A stretch of 64,000 bases of DNA from Protula sp. h YS-2021 (Eukaryota > Annelida > Polychaeta > Sabellida > Serpulidae). The position numbers and the translations under genes are program-made. The notes beneath the pieces are model-generated. The model did not search any database and was not told the DNA's origin. It saw only the letters and a program-made list of their open reading frames with translations. The stretch is taken from positions 61,114,329 to 61,178,328 of the forward strand of contig OX457027.1 in the NCBI GenBank assembly GCA_949752745.1, given 5' to 3'. Below are positions 56,240 through 64,000 of this stretch, one piece after another (positions within the stretch are counted from its first letter, which is position 1; the number at the start of each line of letters is the position of its first letter).

Positions 56240-58295
56240 AGAATATGGCGACCGAAATCCAACCTTTTTCAACCGAAAAAGACATCAGTTGTTTTCTGGG
56301 CCCTGTACAGCTTCCTCGTAATAGCTAGCTACTCCCCCCCCCCTTTTGATACTTTGCCCCCTGCCTACAAAATTCAACAAATGCTACAAAAACTTAGCTT
56401 TTTTTTATACATGTTCAATTTTTAACAATAATAACCAATTTGTGCAATTTGAAAAATACAATTGCCAATTTCCACAACGGTTAAAGGACATAAACGGGAG
56501 TGTAGTGATAGTGAATGTTCGCAATGTAAATCATCGGACTGGATTTTCTAAGCCTTCCTAGTTGGTTTAATGCTCTTGGCTGAGCAGCATAGGTCAGCTA
56601 CTTATGGGTTGGGTTACCAACCAAAAAGCGCTGAGTCGTTTGTTGAACTTCCGATTCCATTTTGAATTTTGAATTTCAGGATGAAATACTGACCTATTTA
56701 TACTTCACTGTGAGGAGTAGCACCTCGGAGTAATGTTTTGCCGCAAATGGATATCATGAGATTCTTAGTCCTGTTATTTATTTAGACAGTGATGCGAGGT
56801 GGTGAACAAGCTTCCAATTTATACTTCCAGTCAGGACTAAATCTTATGCCGCAACTTAAAATTACCCGGGATTTCTTATCTAGCCTGTTACAAGACATAA
56901 ATAAAAATTAAAACGAAAGAGATGTGGATTCGTTTTATTTCAATACAGCGGCGATGTGATTGCCATTGAAAATTTGACGGAGATTAAACAATCAGATTAA
57001 CCTTACTAATTTTGGTTATCACCGAGTCAGATATTACAAGCAGGATAAGGATTGTGGCAACTGTGGATTTGATTCGGCAGCAGAAAGAAAGATAAATGGA
57101 GAAAAATAGGAGAAAACTAGAATGGCTGTGGGGAGGTGAACAGGGGACAGAAAGAGAAAAAAACGAAAAACTCCTTGGGACTCTGCCTCAAGTTTAAACT
57201 AAAATCGCGGTACGCAACTTCAGATTAAGTACTACGCATACGCAAAATTTTGTGGTCCTAGCCCTAGAATGGTCAATGGAGAAGCAAGAACTAAATGATG
57301 TACCGGTTATAGAGTAAAAAGGTCTGAAATAATGGCCTGTGCAATTTCAATGTACTCTTTGACTTGACTTGCCAAGTGTTAAACAAAGTTGCTTATCCAA
57401 TTTCCATTCAATGATGCGTCAAAGGCACATTGATTGAATTGGACGTTTTTTGGATGTCGGTCTATTGCCGAGACGAATCACAACCAAATCACCACCAAAT
57501 GCAATGCTGTGAGTTAGTTGGATTGCAGTCGCAACATCAAAACGACGCTGGATCCACGTCGAAATGTTTCCTGGGTATTGCCTCAAGACTATAGTTGTTA
57601 AGAAGACGTAATATTGGAGCATGGTATCAAACTTGATAGCAGTTTAATGTTTTAAAACTTTAAACAGATAAATAGATCATTTAAAGACGATTGTAAATTT
57701 TAATGATGTAACGAGAAACCCAATAGAACCACTTCAATCGAATATTTAAGGTAATTTCAGTGAAAGTCAATTCTCTTTTTGCAGCTCTATCCGGATTCAA
57801 ACTCTGGCTGTCATACAAACGTCGTTCGTAATATTTTATTTTAAGGAGGGGTCAGGGCTTCCTGTCTTTTGCCAGCCTTCCATGTATCTTGATGTGCTTG
57901 ATAAGCTAAAACAACTGCATGCTCATACAAGATCGCATGGAAATCTTTTTGGGCCTTTTTGGGCTTTGTGTTGCATTTTTCAATGGCTTTTCTTGACTTG
58001 GTAGTGCTCCGATATAACGAGAATATATGTGTACATGTTAAATGGATAAATGTCGCCCGATAAAACATTCGATTCTGTCAACATCAATTTAAAATTGCAT
58101 ACTTCCAATGTACAGCAAAGCCTGCGTCCGGATAAATCTCTGTAATGGTGAGGAGAACTCCCTGATTCGGACAATATTTTACAGTCCCTCAATTTTACAG
58201 GCTTACAGATTCTTTGTTGTATCATGACAAGGATTTAATGCGTAAGTTTGTTGGAAAAAGAAAAGCTAAACACATTTTTCGAAAACAGAAAGAAG
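56240..58295. other. Intergenic DNA, ACGTTG-like piece at 57,400-57,570
   Basis: Apart from the ACGTT-type repeat piece, no gene is firm. A minus-strand frame ending at 57,841 (Lys- and Gln-rich, with HAVVLAYQAHQDTW) has no recognised family. Confidence 0.4.
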
Positions 58296-58299
58296 ATGT

Positions 58300-58425
58300 A
58301 CCCAGTTTGGCGTGTAGAAGTCTTGAAAGAAGAGGCTTGTGTGAACTTCATCACCTCCACCCTTTCTCTAATGATATAACTTTGTACTTGTCAGTGTCCA
58401 TTGAAAAAGTCGCATCATAAAAGCA
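58300..58425 (-). pseudogene. Relic of exon 3 of a third isomerase copy
   Basis: On the minus strand GAGAAAGGGTGGAGGTG, then ATGAAGTTCACAC and ACTTCTACA match GAGAAAGGTTGGTGGTG, AATGAAGTTCACATC and ACTTTTACA of copy A exon 3 in order. The LEKGW block is readable, but two adjacent stop codons and frame changes follow. Other exons of this copy were not found. Confidence 0.65.
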
Positions 58426-58899
58426 AAACATAAAAAGGATGTAGTTATCTTTTCACGGCTGTTCTTTTATCACCAGAAGAAAACCAAAAAACTTAAAGAG
58501 ATTTTTTAGACAGTTGTTCAGTGGCAACATGCCAACAGACTATTTTAAAGCAAAATCCTAGTTGGTTTTAATAAAATGCTGATAGCAGCGATCCCAGTCT
58601 GTGGTGTTCAATGTGTGATATGTAACACACCATTATTCAACTATTAAAGTCTAAGGAAAATATTCAGCTAGCGTAGAACAGTATTAAAACTGGATTAATA
58701 CGGCAATTGGACCATAAATGTAAATAAATAGTTCACATCCGGTCAAATAATAATTTGCTTAAATTCCTGGCTAGCAACAAACCATATGTTGCCTGAAATT
58801 TGGACACATTTGGAGAAATTACAGTAGTTAGCATGTATTTTAATTTTTCTTAAGTAAAACAAACTGTTAATTTTCGGACGTTGACATTCGTTCATTTTT

Positions 58900-58942
58900 A
58901 TTCTATTATGGAAGTTCCTATTTCGGGAGTATCGCCATGAGA
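58900..58942 (+). repeat. Left inverted terminal repeat of DIRS-C
   Basis: Exact reverse complement of 63,734-63,776. It begins ATTCTATTATGG and ends GCCATGAGA. Confidence 0.92.
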
Positions 58943-59155
58943 GAGAGTGTTAAGTTTTCCGTAGTCATTAAGTGTTTACTTCCAGTTCAAAAAACGAGGA
59001 AAAAAGGAGAAAAAACTTTAATCGCAAAACATCCTTGTCCAGATTTACATATCTAAAAAACTAAGGAGGACGTTTTTAAAGAATTACTTATAGTTTAATT
59101 GCAAACTCTTATTATCGCTCTACGAGGGTGTCCCTTCTTTGTGTTTTGACTTTTC

Positions 59156-59299
59156 GTCAGTGTCTGGCTTTTTACATGCTTTCTTGACTAGTGTCTAGCT
59201 AGTTTATTACTTTTGTGTTTTAACGAGCCAGTGTCTGGCAATTTTGACACTTACAAGCCAGTGTCTGGCTATATTGATTTTCCTAAGCCAGTGTCTGGC
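59156..59299 (+). promoter_or_regulatory. Five spaced palindromes GCCAGTGTCTGGC in the DIRS-C leader
   Basis: Copies at 59,156, 59,187, 59,227, 59,257 and 59,287. The last three are identical 13-mers with 5-bp arms and a TGT centre. The first has one changed arm base; the second is ACTAGTGTCTAGC, changed in both arms so that pairing is kept. Steps are 31, 40, 30 and 30 bp. The array ends 10 bases before the Gag ATG. It could be RNA hairpins for packaging or translation, or DNA binding sites. Confidence 0.8.
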
Positions 59300-59309
59300 G
59301 TATATTACC

Positions 59310-59489
59310 ATGGGTCGTGGAAGATCACGCGAAAGATCCCAGCACAAAAGCAAAAGAAAAAGGGATCGATCTCTTTCGAGAGATACCGGTAAAACAAAGC
59401 ACAAGAAAAAGTCGAAACATCGCTCGCGAGCGCGATCGTTGGAAAAACGACATATTTCTGTGATTCGTGAGAGTTTCACGAACTCGTGA
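59310..59489 (+). pseudogene. DIRS-C Gag, RS-rich N-terminus
   Basis: ATG at 59,310 in a strong context (ACCATGG) opens a frame rich in Arg, Ser and Lys: GRGRSRERSQHKSKRKRDRS, then KHKKKSKHRSRARS. The composition resembles the RS domain of splicing factors, which would give RNA binding and nuclear targeting. It ends at TGA near 59,489, while the +1 phase is open from 59,467 and continues as the Gag body, so the two are one gene separated by a one-base shift. Whether the shift is a mutation or a programmed event at the TCG-TGA site is not known. Confidence 0.75.
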
Positions 59490-60603
59490 TAATTTAAGAG
59501 ACAAATCTGTCGAGAGTCCCAAAGAATCAAATATTTTAGGAGATGATCTTGAAAGATCTTTTGTTAAAAATTCAAATGACGTTATTGTCTCGGGAAATTT
59601 GAACAGAGTACCTCAGACTCTCTCAAAATCCTTCTCAGCTACTGCTGAAGATGGGGAAATCCTGGAATCCACGGGAGCAGACCGTGATAAAAACAATAAC
59701 TCTAGAGATTGCTTTTCCTTCGGAAACATATCCTACATTGCAAGGGATACTCAGTTCCAAGAGCCTGAGAAAACGAATTACAATATTCATGATTTGTCAT
59801 CTTGCTCCTTTTTACCGAATGCTGATAGAAAGCAAACAGAGCAACAATCCAACTTTGACTTGGATGCGATTTTAAACGAAGGTGTACAAAAGGACATGAA
59901 AGGTCCTCCGCTTGATTTAAAATCAAAAGAGTTAGTGGACAACTGGTTTAGCCAGGACTGTGACTCTGAATACATCAAAAAATTAAAAGAAAGATACGCC
60001 GAACCTGGTAATACAGACAAACTGTCTGGCAAGGACATGAACGCTGAAATTTATCGTAACCTTCCAGAATACATGAAACAGAGAGATTTTTGGCTTAAAG
60101 CCGTTCAGCAAAATATTTGTGCTAGCGCAGTTGCTAATTTTAGAGCACTAGATGTTCTGTTGCAAAATCAAAAAGACATTAAGCCGGAAATATTATCCGT
60201 TCTCTGCAAACATATATCTGCATCTACAAAGTTAGCTGCAAAAGCGTCATCAGATATCACTGTTATAAGAAAACAGCAAATAAAGTATAATATACATCCC
60301 AAGTACAGACCTCTTTGCTCAAAGCGCACTTATGACAAACAGCTTTTTGGTGACGATTTGGCTGCAGTCTTGAAAGACACAGATGAAGCACACAAAATAG
60401 TATCATCGATCAAAAAAGACCAGCGCTTTCAGCCATTCCAAAACAACCAAAATACAAGGTCTTTTTTGTACCAGAGGGGCAGGGGGTCGCACACAAATCG
60501 AGGCCGAGGATCCTACCGACCCAGCTACCAAAATCCAAACCAACAACAGAACTACCAAGGGCCGAAGAAGCCCAACAAAAACAAAAACATTCCACTAAGA
60601 TAG
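59467..60603 (+). CDS. DIRS-C Gag body
   Basis: Structural protein of the element. A long acidic and Ser-rich part is followed by a helical core (about residues 150-300, with LVDNWFSQDC, YMKQRDFWLKAVQQ and LLQNQKDIKPEILS). The tail is basic and rich in Gly, Arg, Asn and Gln (RGRGSHTNRGRGSYRPSYQ), suited to RNA binding. The first ATG of this phase is an artefact of the phase change: the natural start is at 59,310. The frame ends at 60,603 within an A-rich run, and the pol frame is open across this point in the -1 phase. Confidence 0.8.
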   Translation: MRVSRTRDNLRDKSVESPKESNILGDDLERSFVKNSNDVIVSGNLNRVPQTLSKSFSATAEDGEILESTGADRDKNNNSRDCFSFGNISYIARDTQFQEPEKTNYNIHDLSSCSFLPNADRKQTEQQSNFDLDAILNEGVQKDMKGPPLDLKSKELVDNWFSQDCDSEYIKKLKERYAEPGNTDKLSGKDMNAEIYRNLPEYMKQRDFWLKAVQQNICASAVANFRALDVLLQNQKDIKPEILSVLCKHISASTKLAAKASSDITVIRKQQIKYNIHPKYRPLCSKRTYDKQLFGDDLAAVLKDTDEAHKIVSSIKKDQRFQPFQNNQNTRSFLYQRGRGSHTNRGRGSYRPSYQNPNQQQNYQGPKKPNKNKNIPLR

Positions 60604-60746
60604 ACAGGTATGAAAATTATTTCGCAACTCTTAAAACGCTTGAGGATATATGCAAAAGAAACCAGGAAAATTTCCAAGCGGGCCAAATAAAAAAGCATGC
60701 ACAATTTTGGAATACATTCACGAAAGATCCTTGGGTTTTAAACTCG

Positions 60747-62702
60747 GTGTTTGGTTTGAAAATAGTATTAAAGGATGAGGTTCATCAAAATTTCCTTCCA
60801 AGGGAAATAAGATTCAATACTACGAAAGAAAAACTGGTAGAATTAGAATTACAAAAATTGATCAAAAAGGGTGTTATTATCCCTATTGATGATAACTCGG
60901 AAGAAGATGAGTTTATTTCTAATATTTTCATGAGACCCAAGAAAAATGGCGGCATTCGCCTCATTCGGAATCTGAAATCGTTTAACGAATACGTAGAAAC
61001 AAAACATTTCAAGTTGCAAAGTCTGCAAACGGCTATAGATCTTATGGTTCACGGTGCTTTTATGGCTTCCGTAGATTTTTCGGATGCTTATTACTCCGTA
61101 CCGATACGGGAATGTGACCAGAAATTTCTTAGATTTTATTTCAAAGGCCAGAAATATCAATTCCGAGTTTTACCCAACGGTCTTTCGTCAGGGCCTCGCG
61201 ATTTTACGAAAATTACCAAAACTTTATTTGGTTTTTTAAGAGAACGAGGTTTTCAGAATTCATACTATATAGATGATAGCTTCTTGACTGAAAGCACCTT
61301 TGATAAATGTTTTGAAAACGTGCTTATGACTGTGGAAAATAGCATGAATGCTGGGTTTGTGGTTAACTATGAAAAGTCAGTTCTCTGGCCCACTCAAATA
61401 CTAACATATCTTGGCTTTATCTTAGATACTATAAACATGACAGTCAGGCCAACAAAGGAAAAAATCATAAAAATTAAGGCACTAATAACTGAATGTTTGG
61501 GAAAAGAAAACCACACTATTCAAAACATAGCAGAGCTTATAGGGAAATTGGTTTCGCTTTTTCCTGGAGTACAGAATGCAAAACTCTTTTATAGACAGTT
61601 AGACATTGAAAAATCCCATGCCTTAAAGGTCAATCGGGGAAACTTCAAAGCATATATGCAAATATCTCAGGTGGCCAGGGACGATTTGCAATGGTTTTTA
61701 AACAACTTTGATGACTCTTTTGTTGACGTAACGGTAAAAAATCCGGATTTTGTTTTGAAAACTGATGCGTCCAACTCTGGTTGGGGTGGTGTTCTAATGC
61801 TACCAGAGTCTAAAACTATTGTTTCACAAACCAGGGGCCAATGGAATTCCAATGAGACTGACTCTCATATTAACCTGAAGGAATTGTGGGCTGTGTATTA
61901 CTCCTTATTGAGCTTGTGCTCGGACAGGAACAAAGTGGTCTTGAAAATTTGCTCCGACAATTCAACCACTGTTTCCTATTTGAAAAATCAAGGAGGAAAA
62001 ATCCTAAAATGTCATCAAATTTCAAAAAGTATTTGGTTATGGGCAATTCAGAGAAAAATTTATCTAATTTCTTCCTTCATCCCAGGTGTGAAGAACATAG
62101 AAGCCGATAAATTGTCTCGCACACTAACGCCTAACACAGAATGGACGTTGATCGACTCCCAATTTTACAAAGTCAGGAAATTGTACCCTAATATCAATTT
62201 CGATCTTTTTGCTTCAAGACTCAACAATAAATTTGATAAATATGCTTCATGGTACCCCGATCCTATGGCCTCTGTTTGTGACGCGTTCAGTCTTAACTGG
62301 AATAGCATAAACGCTTATGCATTTCCGCCTTTTTCCATTATTGGAAGAGTTTTGCAAAAGGTGCAACAGGAAAGATGTGATTTGGTTTTGGTTGTTCCTT
62401 TCTGGTCCAGGGAATATTGGTTTTCTAAACTGATCAACATGCTTATAGCTTTTCCATATTCTTTCTCGAAAGGAAAGGCGGTACACAATCCAGTGGCGGC
62501 TCACACCGAGAATATCAGAGCAAGATTCCTCCTAACGCAGATATCAGGTTCAACTTACAAAACCCGTTCATTTCAAGTAAGACTCGGAAAATTATCATGC
62601 ACTCTTGGAGGAAATCTACGAGAGAACAATACAGGACATATCTCTATAGATGGGAAAGTTATTGTGAGAGACGGCATAAAGATTCCCTTAATACCAATAT
62701 AG
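60747..62702 (+). CDS. DIRS-C reverse transcriptase / RNase H / Dam-like protein
   Basis: Makes and processes element DNA. RT: MRPKKNGGIRLIRNLKSFN, ASVDFSDAYYSV, VLPNGLSSGPRDF and catalytic YIDD at 61,266-61,277 (residue 174), then VNYEKS and TYLGFILD. RNase H: LKTDASNSGWGG (Asp near residue 340), INLKELWAVYYSL, CSDNSTTVSYLKNQGG and IEADKLSR. The C-terminal FDLFASRLN, SWYPDP, YAFPPFSI and LVVPFWSREYW form the Dam-like domain. The frame is uninterrupted. It is open upstream of 60,747 past the Gag stop to at least 60,555, so translation may enter by a -1 shift near the A-rich run 60,574-60,588 or by reinitiation. The recombinase overlaps its last 106 bases. Confidence 0.93.
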   Translation: MFGLKIVLKDEVHQNFLPREIRFNTTKEKLVELELQKLIKKGVIIPIDDNSEEDEFISNIFMRPKKNGGIRLIRNLKSFNEYVETKHFKLQSLQTAIDLMVHGAFMASVDFSDAYYSVPIRECDQKFLRFYFKGQKYQFRVLPNGLSSGPRDFTKITKTLFGFLRERGFQNSYYIDDSFLTESTFDKCFENVLMTVENSMNAGFVVNYEKSVLWPTQILTYLGFILDTINMTVRPTKEKIIKIKALITECLGKENHTIQNIAELIGKLVSLFPGVQNAKLFYRQLDIEKSHALKVNRGNFKAYMQISQVARDDLQWFLNNFDDSFVDVTVKNPDFVLKTDASNSGWGGVLMLPESKTIVSQTRGQWNSNETDSHINLKELWAVYYSLLSLCSDRNKVVLKICSDNSTTVSYLKNQGGKILKCHQISKSIWLWAIQRKIYLISSFIPGVKNIEADKLSRTLTPNTEWTLIDSQFYKVRKLYPNINFDLFASRLNNKFDKYASWYPDPMASVCDAFSLNWNSINAYAFPPFSIIGRVLQKVQQERCDLVLVVPFWSREYWFSKLINMLIAFPYSFSKGKAVHNPVAAHTENIRARFLLTQISGSTYKTRSFQVRLGKLSCTLGGNLRENNTGHISIDGKVIVRDGIKIPLIPI

Positions 62703-63517
62703 GGACTGTTTTAGATTTCTTGTATTTATTACATAAGCAAGGGTTTAGTTATAGTTGTCTTAACACGGCAAGAAGTGCCATCAGCACTATTTTATCGATT
62801 GATGGGGTTGCCGCAGGCAATCACCCTCTTGTTTGTAGATTCATGAAAGGCATTTTCAATTTAAAACCATGTCTGCCGAGATATACTTTTGTTTGGGATG
62901 TTAATGACGTGTTGAACAAATTGAGCAAATACCATCCTGCAGATGCTTTATCTTTAAAGCAACTTACTTTGAAGACAGTTTTATTAACCGCTATTCTGTC
63001 GGGTCAGAGGGTGCAAAGTTTACAGATGTAAAGATTAGACTTTATGTCCATGGATGAGGACTCTGTACAATTTTTGTTTACTGAGCTACTTAAAACTTCA
63101 AAACCTGGTAAACACCAGGAACCGATAATGTTTTTTGCGTTTCTAGATAAGTCAATTTGTGTTGTACATTATTTGGAGGAATATATACGTAGGACTAAGT
63201 TGTTAAGGGGAAATGAATCCAAATTATTTATTTCCTATAGAAAACCTCACAGGTCTGTTTCGAGAGCTACAATAGCTTCGTGGATTAAGACAGAGTTATG
63301 TATATGTGGTGTAGATATTAAACGTTTCAAAGCTCATAGTACGAGAGGTGCGTCTACATCTGCAGCATCTAGGTGTGTAGATATCAAAACGATCATGAAA
63401 TCAGCAGGCTGGAGAAATGCAACTACTTTTTCGAGGTTTTATAATAAGCCGGTTTTATCCGGAAACAACTTCGCAACCTGCTTGCAAACTGCGGCAAAAC
63501 AAAAGGGGGGGTTGTAA
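62597..63517 (+). pseudogene. DIRS-C tyrosine recombinase with a single in-frame stop
   Basis: Integrates the circular element DNA. One phase runs from 62,597 to 63,517 with only TAA at 63,029-63,031 breaking it. N-terminal half: STREQYRTYLYRWESYC, LDFLYLLHKQGFS and LNTARSAIST. Catalytic residues: Arg in LSGQRVQSL just before the stop, His-x-x-Arg in KAHSTRGASTSAA, Trp in SAGWRNATTF and Tyr in SRFYNKPV. The set is complete, so one base change may have killed an otherwise intact gene. It overlaps the end of the pol frame. Confidence 0.88.
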
Positions 63518-63733
63518 GATATAGCTAGACACCGGGTATCCAAGAAATTGATCTCTTTGTTCTGTCAGTATTAGCTGTTATACAGTCAGTATTGTGGCTA
63601 TATTTTACAGTGTGAACAAAATGGAGTCCTTTTTTCTTGTATACACATTGACATCACTATTGTGTTCATACCAATAAAATTGGAAATGTTTATGCATGTT
63701 TCTATTGTGTTGATAATCTCGCATGCGTTAAAG

Positions 63734-63776
63734 TCTCATGGCGATACTCCCGAAATAGGAACTTCCATAATAGAAT
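63734..63776 (-). repeat. Right inverted terminal repeat of DIRS-C
   Basis: Perfect 43-base inverse of 58,900-58,942. It lies about 215 bases after the recombinase stop; AATAAA at about 63,673 precedes it and could be the poly(A) signal. Confidence 0.92.
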
Positions 63777-63827
63777 TAACGAATTAAACGAATACTTACC
63801 TAAGTATGAAGTTTGATTTGGATTCTG

Positions 63828-63998
63828 TTATGGAAGTTCCATGAGGGAGTGGGAGACATGCCCACCCTCTGTGAGGATGCAATCCCGTCCCTAATGGCGG
63901 ATAATTATTATCATGATCGGTATGTCTCCCACTCCCTGGGTATTTGAGCTTATCAACGTTGAAGAATGACTACGGAAAACTTAACACTCTCTCTCATG
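63828..63998. repeat. Internal complementary region of DIRS-C
   Basis: Opens with TTATGGAAGTTCC, repeating the start of the left terminal repeat. It contains the hairpin GGGAGTGGGAGACATG / CATGTCTCCCACTCCC-type (63,845-63,860 and 63,921-63,937). It ends at 63,964-63,998 with the inverse of 58,937-58,970, the sequence inside the left repeat. This layout would bridge the two ends during circle formation. Confidence 0.8.
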
Positions 63999-64000
63999 TC

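Larger units (their letters stand above)
58900..64000 (+). mobile_element. Nearly complete DIRS element (DIRS-C)
   Basis: 43-bp perfect inverted terminal repeats (58,900-58,942 and 63,734-63,776) enclose Gag, RT/RNase H/Dam-like and tyrosine recombinase genes. An internal complementary region follows the right repeat and ends with the inverse of the sequence next to the left repeat. Two reading-frame defects are present. The sequence reaches the window edge just after the complementary region. Confidence 0.9.

Noticed and set aside
57841..58225. Possible exon 4 of the third isomerase copy
   Set aside because: No similarity to exon 4 of copies A or B could be seen; the frames lack a known motif.

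Overview
This window looks like animal nuclear DNA. Coding exons are small and flanked by GT-AG introns, intergenic DNA is AT-rich and full of mobile-element debris, and the recognisable host proteins have animal architectures. The mix of DIRS-type tyrosine-recombinase retrotransposons, short elements ending in a hairpin plus CTAG, and a membrane TIR receptor with an unusual ectodomain suggests a lophotrochozoan, probably a mollusc. The species cannot be named from sequence alone.

Layout. 1-5.4 kb: right part of a DIRS retrotransposon (called DIRS-A here: Gag, reverse transcriptase/RNase H/methylase-like protein, tyrosine recombinase, terminal and internal inverted repeats), whose left end lies outside the window. 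5.4-9.3 kb: no gene; one minisatellite and one dispersed repeat. 9.3-13.0 kb: decayed relative of DIRS-A. 13-19.8 kb: no gene; a Helentron/DINE-like element with a 139-bp tandem array and a noncoding repeat rich in ACGTTG. 19.8-21.3 kb: dead Tc1 element. 21.3-23.2 kb: large exon of a receptor combining a Frizzled-type cysteine-rich domain, a CCP/Sushi domain, a transmembrane helix and a TIR domain. 24.5-25.6 kb: dead FLYWCH-MULE transposase. 26-37 kb: repeats and unassigned DNA. 37.3-42.8 kb and 48.8-55.0 kb (minus strand): two tandem four-exon genes for peroxisomal enoyl-CoA isomerase-like proteins ending in SKL, with a relic exon of a third copy near 58.3 kb. A 564-bp-unit foldback array fills the last intron of the first copy, and a truncated DIRS/Ngaro-like element (DIRS-B) lies between the two genes. 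58.9-64.0 kb: an almost complete third DIRS element (DIRS-C) with 43-bp perfect inverted terminal repeats, an RS-rich Gag, pol, a recombinase with one stop codon, and an internal complementary region.

How parts work together. In each DIRS element Gag, RT/RNase H and the tyrosine recombinase would copy RNA to a circular DNA through the inverted terminal repeats and internal complementary region, then integrate it by recombination. The isomerase pair would act in peroxisomal beta-oxidation of unsaturated fatty acids. The Fz-CCP-TM-TIR protein is the most interesting host gene: it looks like a single-pass receptor joining an extracellular Wnt- or lipid-binding-type fold to an innate-immune signalling domain. 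Its ligand and function are unknown, and its signal-peptide exon was not found.
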